Assembly: GCA_012934845.2 (NCBI GenBank)
Contig: WNNJ02001876.1
Span: 1 to 64,000, forward strand
DNA: 64,000 bases
Source of the DNA: Pomphorhynchus laevis
Lineage: Eukaryota; Acanthocephala; Palaeacanthocephala; Echinorhynchida; Pomphorhynchidae
Direction: 5' to 3'
The first letter of the stretch is position 1, and the number at the start of each line of letters is the position of its first letter. Position numbers and translations under genes: made by a program. The notes under the pieces are model-generated. The model was not told the origin of the DNA. It was given only the letters and a program-made list of their open reading frames with translations, and did no database searches. Shown here in pieces: positions 42,905 through 53,307 of this stretch.

Positions 42905-45395
42905 TGTTTTCATATGATAGCACTTTGCTTTCGATCGTTCGAACCAGCGACACATGTGATTTAAAAATAGCGCTTTTCATTTAATTGTCCAATCGCTTTA
43001 ATTCTAAAAGTCAGATCATTTTATTTTTTGTTTTTTGTTTCGAGTCTATTACCGCTCTCTCAGACGTGATTTCCGCTCGATCACTCCGTCTTTCGTGATT
43101 CTTATCTTGCTCTTCGCCAGTCTCATCTCAACCTACCACGTACCAAATGCAGCTCCTTCTGGCAGCATAAAATCATCACTTCATTCAACCCTAAGACTCT
43201 CTGGCATACTTTTAACTCAATCCTGGCTCGTTCCTCTACGCCGTGCAACATCAATGCTAATGATTATTCGTCATTTCTCCAGACTAAAGTATCCACACTG
43301 CTCTCTCATACCCCGGTCTCCATCCTATCCCAGTCTGCCCAGTCTAATCTCATCCTTCCGGAACTCTTTGCTTTCAATTAATATGCTTATATATGTTTTA
43401 ACAAATATAATGTTTTTTATATAATCACACTTTGCCTTAGATCAATCAAACCAGCGACACATGTGATTTAAAAATACTGCTTTTTATTTAATTGTCCACT
43501 CGCTTTAATTCTAAAAGTAATATAATTTTATTTTTTTGTCAATTCTTTACATTTTTATAGTTTATTCATTAAATATTAATCAAGAACAATAATTTGACAT
43601 TTAAATATATAAATACAATTTAGAATAAATATATAAAAATTAATATGCTTATATATGTTTTAATAAATATAGTGTTTTTCATATAATCACACTTTGCTTT
43701 GAATCTTTCAAACCAGCGACACATGTGATTTAAAAATACCGCTTTTTATTTAATTGTCCACTCGCTTTAATTCTAAAAGTCAGCTCATTTCATTTTTTTG
43801 TCAATTCTTTACATTTTTATAGTTCATTCATTAAATATTAATCAAGAACAATAATTTGACATTTAAATATATAAATACAATTTAGAATAAATATATAAAA
43901 ATTAATATGCTTATATATGTGTTAATAAATAAAATGTTTTTTATATAATCACACTTTGCTTTGGATCTTTCAAACCAGCGAAGCATGTGATTTTAAAATA
44001 GCGCTTTTTATTTAATTGTCCACTTGCTTTAATTCTAAAAGTAATATAATTTTATTTTTTTGTCAATTCTTTACATTTTTATAGTTCATTAATTAAATAT
44101 TAATCAAGAACAATAATTTGACATTTTAATATAAATACAATTTAGAATAAATATATAAAAATTAATATGCATATATATGCTGTAATATATATAATGTTTT
44201 TTATATAATCACACTTTGCTTTAGATCAATCAAACCGGCGACACATGTGATTTAAAAATACTGCTTTTTATTTAATTGTCCACTCGCTTTAATTCTAAAA
44301 GTAATATAATTTTATTTTTTTGTCAATTCTTTACATTTTTATAGTTCATTCATTAAATATTAATCAAGAACAATAATTTGACATTTAAATATATAAATAC
44401 AATTTAGAATAAATATATAAAAATTAATATGCTTATATATGTTTTAATAAATATAGTATTTTCATATAATCACACTTTGCTTTGAATCTTTCGAACCAGC
44501 GACAAATGTGATTTAAAAATAGCGCTTTTTATTTAATTGTCCACTTGCTTTAATTCTAAAAGTAATATAATTTTATTTTTTTGTCAATTCTTTACATTTT
44601 TATAGTTCATTAATTAAATATTAATCAAGAACAATAATTTGACATTTTAATATAAATACAATTTAGAATAAATATATAAAAATTAATATGCATATATATG
44701 CTGTAATATATATAATGTTTTTTATATAATCACACTTTGCTTTAGATCAATCAAACCGGCGACACATGTGATTTAAAAATACTGCTTTTTATTTAATTGT
44801 CCACTCGCTTTAATTCTAAAAGTAATATAATTTTATTTTTTTGTCAATTCTTTACATTTTTATAGTTCATTCATTAAATATTAATCAAGAACAATAATTT
44901 GACATTTAAATATATAAATACAATTTAGAATAAATATATAAAAATTAATATGCTTATATATGTTTTAATAAATATAGTATTTTCATATAATCACACTTTG
45001 CTTTGAATCTTTCGAACCAGCGACAAATGTGATTTAAAAATAGCGCTTTTTATTTAATTGTCCACTCGCTTTAATTCTAAAAGTCAGCTCATTTCATTTT
45101 TTTGTCAATTCTTTACATTTTTATAGTTCATTCATTAAATATTAATCAAGAACAATAATTTGACATTTAAATATATAAATACTATTTAGAATAAATATAT
45201 AAAAATTAATATGCTTATATACGTTTTAATAAATATAATGTTTTTCATATAATCACACTTTGCTTGAGATCTTTCAAACCAGCGACAAATGTGATTTAAA
45301 AATAGCGCTTTTTATTTAATTGTCCACTCGCTTTAATTCTAAAAGTCAGCTCATTTCATTTTTTTGTTAATTCTTTACATTTTTATAGTTCATTC
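42905..45395 (+). repeat. 261-bp satellite array, block 3, with dimer higher-order repeat
   Basis: Half a monomer at 42905-43035, a LINE-S scrap at 43036-43375, then monomers with landmarks near 43425, 43686, 43946, 44207, 44467, 44728, 44988 and 45249. From 44207 to 45249 two types alternate (ATCAATCAAACCGG type and CTTTCGAACCAGCGACAAAT type), giving a 522-bp higher-order unit present twice. The array ends at about 45395 where LINE-A begins. Confidence 0.9.
43036..43375 (+). pseudogene. LINE-S scrap in satellite
   Basis: Matches 37105-37450 of the long LINE-S copy (APE-RT linker region) with few differences, and is truncated at both ends. Both joins are to satellite sequence. Confidence 0.85.
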
Positions 45396-45519
45396 CTTAA
45401 CATAAGTCTTGGTTATTATAATTCTTACAAGAACAAAAAATTTAAACAGCTTAAACACACAAAACAATATAAAAAAATTTGGTTTTTGATACACATACAA
45501 TCTAAAGTAAATACAATCT

Positions 45520-45747
45520 AAAGTAAATACAAACGAGGAACACAAAACAACGAGGAACGAAATTACAAATGACAAGAGGTCGACCACGTAAAGCAGCTGT
45601 TGTTCCTTCTAAGCGATACCTTAAAAAAATTTTGGTTTCTAATAAACATACACAAATTACAAACGGGGAACACAAAACAACGAGGAACGAAATTACAAAT
45701 GACAAGAGGTCGACCACGTAAAGCAGCTGTTGTTCCTTCTAAGCGAG
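45520..45747 (+). repeat. Duplicated 5' segment of LINE-A including the ORF1 start
   Basis: The segment from CGAGGAACACAAAACAACGA through ATGACAAGAGGTCGACCACG and on to CCTTCTAAGCGA is present at about 45532-45626 and again at 45665-45748, spaced 130 bases. The upstream ATG (45569) opens a different frame that soon ends; the downstream ATG (45699) starts ORF1. Confidence 0.85.
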
Positions 45748-47000
45748 ATGATGACAGTGAGCGTTCAGTAAGACAACATGAAAGTCGGTCCAAAGACGAG
45801 CAAGCCTTGCAGGCCAATTCTGTTGATATCTCGCAGGACATATCATCTACAGACGGAAGTAGTCACCGTGACATTAAATGTTCTAATTCACAATGTCCTG
45901 TTTGGACCACTGTGTGGATAACACGTCAACTACCTGTTAATTTCCTTGATACAGATTTTATTTGTGGATTTTGCGCAGCTACTTTACAGACAAACGTTCT
46001 CGAACTTCAGAGACAAGTATGTTCGTTGCTAACGGGTAACAGGCTACCATCACCAAATAGTTCATATGCCCAGCTAGACTCAGTGTCACGTCATGTTCCA
46101 AATCGTTCTACAAGCCAATCAAATGATACTGTTCGACATACTGTTTGCAACCAATCGATTTTTTGTGATGACATTCCCGGAAGAGATCAAAATATGTCTA
46201 AGAATATTGGCGAACAGACGGTTTCGGTTAACAATGGTGTGCCTCTTGTAATACGACCGACCAGTTATATGACTGAAACGGCTATAAACAACGACAAAAC
46301 TTTGCATACCCGGTCATTTGATAGATCGCAAACTCCCGCAATTCGTATAAACCAACTATCTCATAACACGCAACCTGTTAAGGTAGATTGTATTAATGAT
46401 TTTCACGAAAAGCACAATCGTACCCTTGTACATAGTACTGGTTGCTCAAACAGACCCCGTTCAAATGCTGTTTGTGATAGAAACAAATGCATTTTAATTG
46501 CTAACATTAAGGAGTCCGATGCCCTAAACCATTAGGCCAGACTTGATGATGACTTGATACATGTCAGATCCATTCTAACGACTGTCTTAAATGGATCATC
46601 ATCTTGTGAAGCTGTGAGAGATATGCGTCTCAAAGCTGTCTTCCGGCTAGGTCGTGCTCCTTCGTCCGTCAACGATCGACCACGCCTCCTCAAAATTGTG
46701 TTTACTTCATGTGAAATTGTGCAGCTCATACATCGTAACTCATTTCACCTGAAAGGTTCCGGCACCCGTATTCTTAGAGACCTGGACCCCGCTTATCGTA
46801 CACGTTTATCAATGGCAAAATCGGAACTAGCTCAAAGACTGGCACATGGTGAAAACAACCTAACAATTCAGAATTTTCAGGTAGTTCGGCGGCGCCTCCA
46901 CATCCGTTGGCAAGGTCTTTTGAACAAAGCAAATATTGCTTCCCAGCGTGCTCCGACGCCGACCGCATGCCTACAGAGTGCATCTACCAAAATTTCATAA
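45699..47000 (+). CDS. LINE-A ORF1, with an in-frame TAG
   Basis: Start ATG at 45699: MTRGRPRKAAVVPSKR, an AT-hook-like GRPRK core. A zinc half-finger follows, with CSNSQCPVWTTVWI and FICGFCAATL, then a coiled-coil-like LQTNVLELQRQVCSLL. A Ser/Asn-rich linker leads to KCILIANIKESDALNH. There TAG (46533-46535) interrupts, and the same frame continues ARLDDDLIHVRSILTTVL to the stop at 47000, with LLKIVFTSCEIVQLI and IQNFQVVRRRLHIRW typical of the C-terminal nucleic-acid-binding domain. The TAG falls inside this RRM-like domain. ORF2 overlaps the last 34 bases in another frame. Role: RNA-binding nucleoprotein. The TAG is also in copy 2. Confidence 0.75.
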
Positions 47001-49873
47001 GAAACTCTATTGTCTTGTTCAAGTCGGGAACTCAAAAGAGTTCGTCATCTAGATGTACAATAAACAAAGCTTCCCACCAAATTCTATACTCTAATGTGCG
47101 TAGTGTGTTAAATAAAATTGATGAGATTGGATTACTGATTCACGACCATCAACCGATAATTGCAGCTTTTACGGAATCGTGGCTAAACCCTTCTATCTCC
47201 GACAATGAAATTTTGTTGAAAGGATATAATGCGTGCCGCAGCGATAGAATAGCTAAACAGGGTGGTGGTATATTACTATATATACGTGACACAATAAAGT
47301 TCCGTGTCGTAGAAACTTTTAACGACCCCCTAACTTCAAACAAACTTTTAGCGGTCAGATTATACCTGCCATTCTCCTTGATACTTGTAGTCGTTTACCG
47401 CAGCCCTACTTTATGCACTGATAGCATCGTGCAACGTTTATACCAGCTATCGGACCCTAATAAGCCAATATTGGTTGTTGGTGACTTTAACATGCCTACA
47501 ATAGATTGGAATACATACAGTTTTAATTCGCCGTCTGACTTTGGTTCGATTGTGTTACTTCAAACAATCAATGATCTATACCTTACCCAACATGTCAATG
47601 GATTTACCAGAATATCTTCTACGTCTCGTTCTCTTCTTGATCTGGTTTTGTCTGCTCCAGGACATATTGTCACTAGCGTTAATCACTTGGATCCAGTTGG
47701 TTGTTCTGATCATGTCACCTTATTAATAGATCTTGGAATTAGTATCCCTATACATAATTCCTTTGTTAATAGATTCAACCCTTTTAAAGCCGACTACAAC
47801 AAAATAAAGGAGTTCCTTTCTACCGTTTCGTGGCCTGATGCTTATACTGTGGGTATTGATTCCGCCTGGCTGTTTTTCAAAGACACCTTGTATTCAATAC
47901 TTACCCGCTACGCTCCAATTGTACGTCAAACTGACGTCGGCTTATCTCCTCGTTGGTTTAATCGAGAACTCAAACAAGCACTAGCTCGACGACGCAAGGC
48001 ATATTGTAATAATAAAGCAGGTAACTCTAGTTTTGAGCAATACCGACAGTATAGAAACAGGGTAACATCCTTGAAGAGACGTACGAGAGTAATCTTTGAA
48101 AAGAATTTATCCCAACGATGTCGTCGTGATCCTGGCTCACTCTTCAAATACATTTCATCAAGAAAACGTATAGCTAACACGTTCTCCTCTATTCTCGATA
48201 GCCAAGGTTATTTGGTATTGGACTCAAAGGAAATTGCGAATGTATTCGGCACACACTTAACATCGCTGAATTCGTCACTGAATGCTCCACCGCAAATAAC
48301 TGACAGTTTGTATTGTTTGGTAGCTAATACTACTTCTGACCTTGATAACTTCATTAGACCTGACTTAGTGTACAGCGAGTTGTCCCGTCTGAAATGCACA
48401 TTAAGTGCTGGTCCGGATCTATTACCGTCAGCATATCTTCGCAACCTAGCTGACATCATATACCTACCTCTATATAATATCTTCTGTGCAACACTTGTGC
48501 TAGGAAAGATTCCCTCAGACTGGAAGCGCTCTATTATCTGCCCAATATTAAAACAGGGGTCTCGTTCTGACATCTGTAACTACAGACCGATTAGCTTCAC
48601 ATGTGTCTGCTGTCGCGTATTGGAACGCTTATTTCTGCGAAAAGTCACCACTCACCTAGAAACGAACCATATTCTAGCCCCTGAACATGGTTTTCGAAAA
48701 AATCATTCAACGCTAACGAATTTGTTGTTATCACACGATAGCTGGCCCATATATTATGATTCTGGTATTCCGGTTGACGCCATCTTCTTCGACTTCTCTA
48801 AGGCATTTGATACAGTCCTTCATGCTAATTTAATTCAAAAACTGCGTAATATCAACCTTGATGAGTGTTTAGTTCGCTGGATTATTGAATTTCTGTCTGA
48901 CCGTCATTGCTTCGTAAGGGTAAACGACGAATTATCTGATCGCTTCCCTACAAATCTTGGAGTACCTCAGGGAACTATACTCGGTCCAGTTCTTTTCAGC
49001 ATATACATTAACGACCTCATTCCTAAACTTAGATCTGAGTGTGTTCTTTATGCTGATGATTTAAAAATTTGGCGCCCCATATTCTTGGACTCAGATGTTG
49101 ACATCTTGCAGTATGATATTAACACCATAAATGACTGGTCGATTTTGAACGGGTTAAAATTCAATTTGAAAAAGTGTGCCTACATTTGTATATCAAGACG
49201 TCCGGCCGAGTCAGCTCATATTTATCATATAAACAACAGTGTTATTCTTAGGACGAACTCATACAGGGATTTAGGTGTTTATGTATGTTCTAACTTATCG
49301 ACACGTTTACATACTGACACTACATGTTCCAAAGTGAGAAGAGTCATCGGCCTGATTCGCCGAGCTCTTGTTCATATTGACATCTCATGCTTTAAAACAA
49401 TCTCACAAGCACTTATTTTGAGCATCCTCCTATATGCTTCGCCAGCTTGTTACCCAATCACCTTACGAGAACGTTATAATCTAGAGTCTGTATTCCGATC
49501 AGCAACTAAAATGGTAAAAGCGGTTAGACATATAGAATATCAAGATCGGCTCTCGAGTTTGGGAATGAGATCGCTTCAGTATCTATGCGACAAGGCGGAC
49601 CTGTGCCTAGCCTGGCAGATTTTACACGACAATCGCCATCCACTCAGATCGCTAATGCATACGCGCGATATAACCTCACTTCGTGGTCATCAGTTCATGC
49701 TAAAAACACAACGATTACGCTACAAACGAACATCCCTATACTTCCAACGAATCGTTAATACTTGGAACCACCTTGCTGACACAACAGTAGCATCCTCGAA
49801 TCTGGCTTCTTTTAAACGAAATCTGGCGGAAGATCCCTTCTTGAAGACGAAGATCGAGTCAGAGAACATATGA
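46967..49873 (+). CDS. LINE-A ORF2 copy 1: APE endonuclease and RT
   Basis: I chose the ATG at 46967 (MPTECIYQN); the frame is open upstream to 46907. 969 residues. APE: ILYSNVRSVLNKIDEI, FTESWLNPSI, GGGILLYIRD, VVYRSPT, VVGDFNMPTIDW (about residue 171), SLLDLVLS and GCSDHVTL. The linker includes LSPRWFNRELKQALARR. RT: PSDWKRSIICPILKQG, NYRPISFTCVCCRVLER, motif A FFDFSKAFDTVLH (about 607), motif B GVPQGTILGPVLFSI and motif C YADDLKIW (about 695). A C-terminal helical region has TWNHLADTTVASSNLASFKR. All catalytic residues look present. Role: DNA nicking and target-primed reverse transcription. Confidence 0.9.
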   Translation: MPTECIYQNFIRNSIVLFKSGTQKSSSSRCTINKASHQILYSNVRSVLNKIDEIGLLIHDHQPIIAAFTESWLNPSISDNEILLKGYNACRSDRIAKQGGGILLYIRDTIKFRVVETFNDPLTSNKLLAVRLYLPFSLILVVVYRSPTLCTDSIVQRLYQLSDPNKPILVVGDFNMPTIDWNTYSFNSPSDFGSIVLLQTINDLYLTQHVNGFTRISSTSRSLLDLVLSAPGHIVTSVNHLDPVGCSDHVTLLIDLGISIPIHNSFVNRFNPFKADYNKIKEFLSTVSWPDAYTVGIDSAWLFFKDTLYSILTRYAPIVRQTDVGLSPRWFNRELKQALARRRKAYCNNKAGNSSFEQYRQYRNRVTSLKRRTRVIFEKNLSQRCRRDPGSLFKYISSRKRIANTFSSILDSQGYLVLDSKEIANVFGTHLTSLNSSLNAPPQITDSLYCLVANTTSDLDNFIRPDLVYSELSRLKCTLSAGPDLLPSAYLRNLADIIYLPLYNIFCATLVLGKIPSDWKRSIICPILKQGSRSDICNYRPISFTCVCCRVLERLFLRKVTTHLETNHILAPEHGFRKNHSTLTNLLLSHDSWPIYYDSGIPVDAIFFDFSKAFDTVLHANLIQKLRNINLDECLVRWIIEFLSDRHCFVRVNDELSDRFPTNLGVPQGTILGPVLFSIYINDLIPKLRSECVLYADDLKIWRPIFLDSDVDILQYDINTINDWSILNGLKFNLKKCAYICISRRPAESAHIYHINNSVILRTNSYRDLGVYVCSNLSTRLHTDTTCSKVRRVIGLIRRALVHIDISCFKTISQALILSILLYASPACYPITLRERYNLESVFRSATKMVKAVRHIEYQDRLSSLGMRSLQYLCDKADLCLAWQILHDNRHPLRSLMHTRDITSLRGHQFMLKTQRLRYKRTSLYFQRIVNTWNHLADTTVASSNLASFKRNLAEDPFLKTKIESENI

Positions 49874-50000
49874 ACAATAGAAAGTACACTCTACATTTTC
49901 ATTTTCTACATTTACTTTTTCTGATTGTGACGCAACTTGTAATGAGCCTTGCTGCTCACTTTGTTGTCAATTTTTTTTTTATTTTTTTTAATAATTGATT

Positions 50001-50044
50001 TTTTTTTGAAAAAAAAACAAACAAATATAGTTATACTATAAATT
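50001..50044. other. Junction of LINE-A 3' UTR and RLE-1 3' UTR
   Basis: T-rich then A-rich homopolymer runs. The two 3' ends face each other here, so the exact boundary cannot be fixed. Confidence 0.4.
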
Positions 50045-53000
50045 TTAGTTCATTGAGTTTGCAGGTCGATGTCGAGCAGAACGAGGACCGCGAATACACA
50101 TCGAAATTGAACGAGCCAACTGAATTCCAATCTTTGACCGTAATTTTGTCAATTCTTCTGAGTAGGAATGATTGTTTTTTATTGCCATCTTCTGTGCAAT
50201 TCTCTGAATTAATTGTGCAGATGATTTTACTGCTCCACCGAAACATGATAACACGATAGGTGCGAAATTCGCCCTCTCTATGGCAGTTACTCTCTCTTGA
50301 TACTTAGCGAATTTACGTGTTTCGTGATATGTAAAAGCAGCCCCAGCGGATTTCGAAAGGTTGGACGGAGCGAAAACGTTAAAAACGCAAGTATCAAATA
50401 AAGTTCGCTCCGAACGACTTCCATAAAAACCACAGCAGGCGATATCCAAACGTGCATCATGAGCGCGAGATGTAGATATGCGCTCGAAATGAATACTAGA
50501 ATTTACTGGCAGTAGTGTTGGCTCTTTTTGCACATTATCACATATTTCTGTCAAGGTTTTAGAAAATATATCACGAATTGAATCATGTCTTATCGATGGA
50601 TGACCTCCGGTGGGACAGGTAAGTGAGTGAGCCAGAGAATTATGTTCACCGCAGGGGCAATGAGAGGGCGCGTCTAGTGGTAGTCTATGATATCGAGCTG
50701 CAAGTGCGTCACGAAATTCTACATTGCTAACTCGAGTCCAACGATCACTCGTAGGATATGTGGAGAGCCATGACGAGGCACCTTTGACTTGTAGATGTTC
50801 CATAATACGTAACAAATTGTCACCAACATTAGCTACTCGATCTCTAAGCAATGACTTTTGAATATCAATCTTTGAAGTGCCTATAAGGGCAATGCGTTTG
50901 GATTGTTCAGTCCTTAAGTCCACACCGTATAAGCCATTTAAATAAGGAGTGCATATATCTTTTGAGCTTTTAAACTCTTCTATCGCAGTAAAACGTGGGT
51001 CAGCAATACCTAGACCACCTAGTCTTATCGGAAGGGAAAATAACGGCCATAAATAATCGTCGTCAGGCAATTTCAAATTAAAAAGCTTATCAAAACGCTT
51101 CTGAATGGTGTCATAGAGATCATCGAAACTACCAATTGAACAGTTTGTGGTTCTTTGCAAGTGAATCCATTTATGCTGAAGCGATCTGGTCATACTAGTA
51201 TAGCTTATCTGCAAATCAAGAATACCCACGTCAGCAAGACGATTTACTAATGAGCAATAATTAGAGATCTTTTGTTCCGTAGTTTTATTTATATAATCAT
51301 CTGTTCCAATAGGAGCACCGAGTACTAACGTGCCATCAACAACAATGTCGATTCCCGTTTCATTAAAAAGTTTGCGGGTACTATCTGCATTTTCGGGACT
51401 AGTTAGTAGAACGCATTTGTTGCTGTTGACATGAAATCCGAAAGCACGGCCGTAGTCACACAAGAATTTGAAAGCCTTGTAAATTTGCACAGGTTCGCCG
51501 ATTAAATTGCCATCATCCGCGTACCAGAATTGGTTGATGTTAGGAAACTCCTCAGTAATGTTCAACAATAATGGCAGGGTTGCTACGGCAAAAGCTGGCA
51601 TAGCAAGTACATCACCTTGCGTAAATCCCTCTTGGGATTTGATGAAACTATCACCAGTTGAAAAATTTGAAGGGTTATCGTAAAAATTGTGTAGTATAGT
51701 AGACATAGAGGGACAAATGCGTGATATATTAGCGAGAGCTGCCTTTCGATTTATTCTGTTAAATGCATTATCTGCATCAACAGTGAGAAGAACTGCATCA
51801 GGATCTTTTAACAGGCATTCGCGAACTGCGTGCGTGACGCACTCCACTCCAGCTCGTTGACCAGCGCACATTTGCAACCGTCCGCACACTTCTTGAATAT
51901 CATTGGAAATTATAGAAAGAATGGCTTTCGACATTATTCTCCTACTAACGTCGCCAATACCAATAGGCCTTATTCCCGATTTTTTGGATAAGGCTATTAA
52001 TCTGCTTGAAGCCAATACATTTATAACATTAGTAGGCATAAGCTCAGTAGCTAAAGATTTTGCGAACGTTGACAAAACTTTATACAATTCAGCAGATTCG
52101 TGACCAAACTTAGTTAACATCTGTAGCCATGACTGTGCATCAATGCCGGAGGGACCTGCTCCACCTTTAACACGTTTAGCCATACGAATTATCAATTCAC
52201 TATCGATTGAATCAAAAATCACAGGGTGAAAATTTGGAACTGTGATTGGGAAAGACCAGTTAACAGCATGAGGAACTAATGGGCTCGGTACAGGGTGCTT
52301 GTCGAGTAATAATTCCCGAACAGTTTTAGAACCAATCACATCCTCTGGTTGCAAAGGAACGCCATCATAAGAATCGTTGTCTAGAAGATGCATTGCTGTG
52401 TTCAGTCGAGAGCTTTCAACCAATGAGACGAATTTTTTGCGCCAATCTCTTGACTTCGAAGGTTGAATTTTTAAGGCTTTCATATTTTGAAGGGCCGAGG
52501 CTTCAGCGTATAATTCAGCATAGTCATTATTGAACCACATGTCCAATCGTCGGGATAAAGTTGATTTCAATGATTTGGGAGATTGACGAGAATTACGTTG
52601 AAGAATAAGATGTCCAAAGATGATGTACTTAGTAAAAGTTTCCGAATTAGTGAGAGAATCCCTGAATATGCGTGCAAGTTCTGATATAAATTGTTTGGAC
52701 TCTGAACATTTTGGAAGTCGAAATAAGTTAGGTTTCCATTGTATGACGATCGAGAATATATCCTGTATAGACAATACATCGGACTCTTGACGAGTATCTA
52801 TTGTGTAATTTATATTGATATGGTTGTTAAGAGGACAATGCCGATGATCAGAGTTTTCACAATCTGAATTCGGTTTACTCAATATGGATATAGCAATATT
52901 ATTGGAAGCTGTTGCGGAGCAATTTACTTCACGATTGGAACAATTCACAGCTGAGCAATTCAAGCATAGGATATTCTGCTTAGCACATCGACATCCTTTA

Positions 53001-53065
53001 CATTTAGCATTCGGGCCGTTGCATGAACAGCATTTCAGAGTTGTCGCAGGCTTGCCCTTGGACAT
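50045..53065 (-). CDS. RLE-1: intact RT/nuclease retrotransposon protein, 1006 codons
   Basis: Minus-strand ATG at 53065. Residues 10-50 form a cysteine cluster (KCCSCNGPNAKCKGCRC, LCLNCSAVNCSN). The RT region has SRLIALSKKSGIRPIGIGD, motif A VDADNAFNRINRKA, motif B GFTQGDVLAMPAFAVATL and motif C FWYADDGNLIG (about residue 512). A zinc cluster CPCGEHNSLAHSLTCPTGGH follows near 800. A PD-(D/E)xK-like nuclease has ARLDIACCGFYG then LFDTCVFNVFAPS near 867, and KYQERVTAIERANFAPIVL, then the C-terminus. The order is that of restriction-like-endonuclease non-LTR elements; no APE. No break visible, so it may be active. Clade within that group is uncertain. Confidence 0.85.
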   Translation of the reverse strand: MSKGKPATTLKCCSCNGPNAKCKGCRCAKQNILCLNCSAVNCSNREVNCSATASNNIAISILSKPNSDCENSDHRHCPLNNHININYTIDTRQESDVLSIQDIFSIVIQWKPNLFRLPKCSESKQFISELARIFRDSLTNSETFTKYIIFGHLILQRNSRQSPKSLKSTLSRRLDMWFNNDYAELYAEASALQNMKALKIQPSKSRDWRKKFVSLVESSRLNTAMHLLDNDSYDGVPLQPEDVIGSKTVRELLLDKHPVPSPLVPHAVNWSFPITVPNFHPVIFDSIDSELIIRMAKRVKGGAGPSGIDAQSWLQMLTKFGHESAELYKVLSTFAKSLATELMPTNVINVLASSRLIALSKKSGIRPIGIGDVSRRIMSKAILSIISNDIQEVCGRLQMCAGQRAGVECVTHAVRECLLKDPDAVLLTVDADNAFNRINRKAALANISRICPSMSTILHNFYDNPSNFSTGDSFIKSQEGFTQGDVLAMPAFAVATLPLLLNITEEFPNINQFWYADDGNLIGEPVQIYKAFKFLCDYGRAFGFHVNSNKCVLLTSPENADSTRKLFNETGIDIVVDGTLVLGAPIGTDDYINKTTEQKISNYCSLVNRLADVGILDLQISYTSMTRSLQHKWIHLQRTTNCSIGSFDDLYDTIQKRFDKLFNLKLPDDDYLWPLFSLPIRLGGLGIADPRFTAIEEFKSSKDICTPYLNGLYGVDLRTEQSKRIALIGTSKIDIQKSLLRDRVANVGDNLLRIMEHLQVKGASSWLSTYPTSDRWTRVSNVEFRDALAARYHRLPLDAPSHCPCGEHNSLAHSLTCPTGGHPSIRHDSIRDIFSKTLTEICDNVQKEPTLLPVNSSIHFERISTSRAHDARLDIACCGFYGSRSERTLFDTCVFNVFAPSNLSKSAGAAFTYHETRKFAKYQERVTAIERANFAPIVLSCFGGAVKSSAQLIQRIAQKMAIKNNHSYSEELTKLRSKIGIQLARSISMCIRGPRSARHRPANSMN

Positions 53066-53133
53066 TTATTTTGTTTAAGAACAGAATTGAATTGCACTGT
53101 AATTTGCTAGAACAGTTATAAATTTTAATAATA
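53066..53133 (-). other. RLE-1 5' UTR
   Basis: Short A/T-rich leader. The word TTTATAACTGTTCTAGCAAATTACA (complement) resembles sequence at 39689-39715, downstream of the decayed relative, which may mean head-to-tail insertion in the past. Confidence 0.35.
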
Positions 53134-53307
53134 ATAATCGTTCTTCTATAATCGTTCTTCTATAATCGTTCTTCTATAATCGTTCTTCTATAATCGTTCT
53201 TCTATAATCGTTCTTCTATAATCGTTCTTTGTAATTTGTGTATATAGTTATTTGTTAACAGCTTAGAATTTCAAACTTTGTTGTCAATTGATAATAATAA
53301 TAATAAT
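53134..53307 (+). repeat. 14-bp minisatellite and the 3' end of an older LINE
   Basis: ATAATCGTTCTTCT repeats seven times at 53134-53231. Then a 76-bp piece ends CTTTGTTGTCAATT followed by six or seven ATA/TAA units (53289-53308). CTTTGTTGTCAATT also occurs at the LINE-A copy 1 3' end, so this is probably the tail of another LINE-A-like copy. LINE-A copy 2 begins directly in the repeat tail. Confidence 0.7.

Larger units (their letters stand above)
45400..50000 (+). mobile_element. LINE-A copy 1: nearly intact
   Basis: A two-ORF LINE following the satellite. It has a 5' region with a duplicated segment, ORF1 (45699-47000, with one in-frame TAG), ORF2 (46967-49873, open), and a T-rich 3' UTR ending near CTTTGTTGTCAATTTTTT at about 49980. 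The second copy at 53308-57486 is nearly identical, with only a handful of amino-acid differences, so both are recent. Clade: CR1/Jockey group by wording (YADDLKIW, GVPQGTILGP). Confidence 0.85.

Noticed and set aside
32091-45395. CRISPR-like array
   Set aside because: Repeats are 261 bp, adjacent, without unique spacers; this is an animal satellite.
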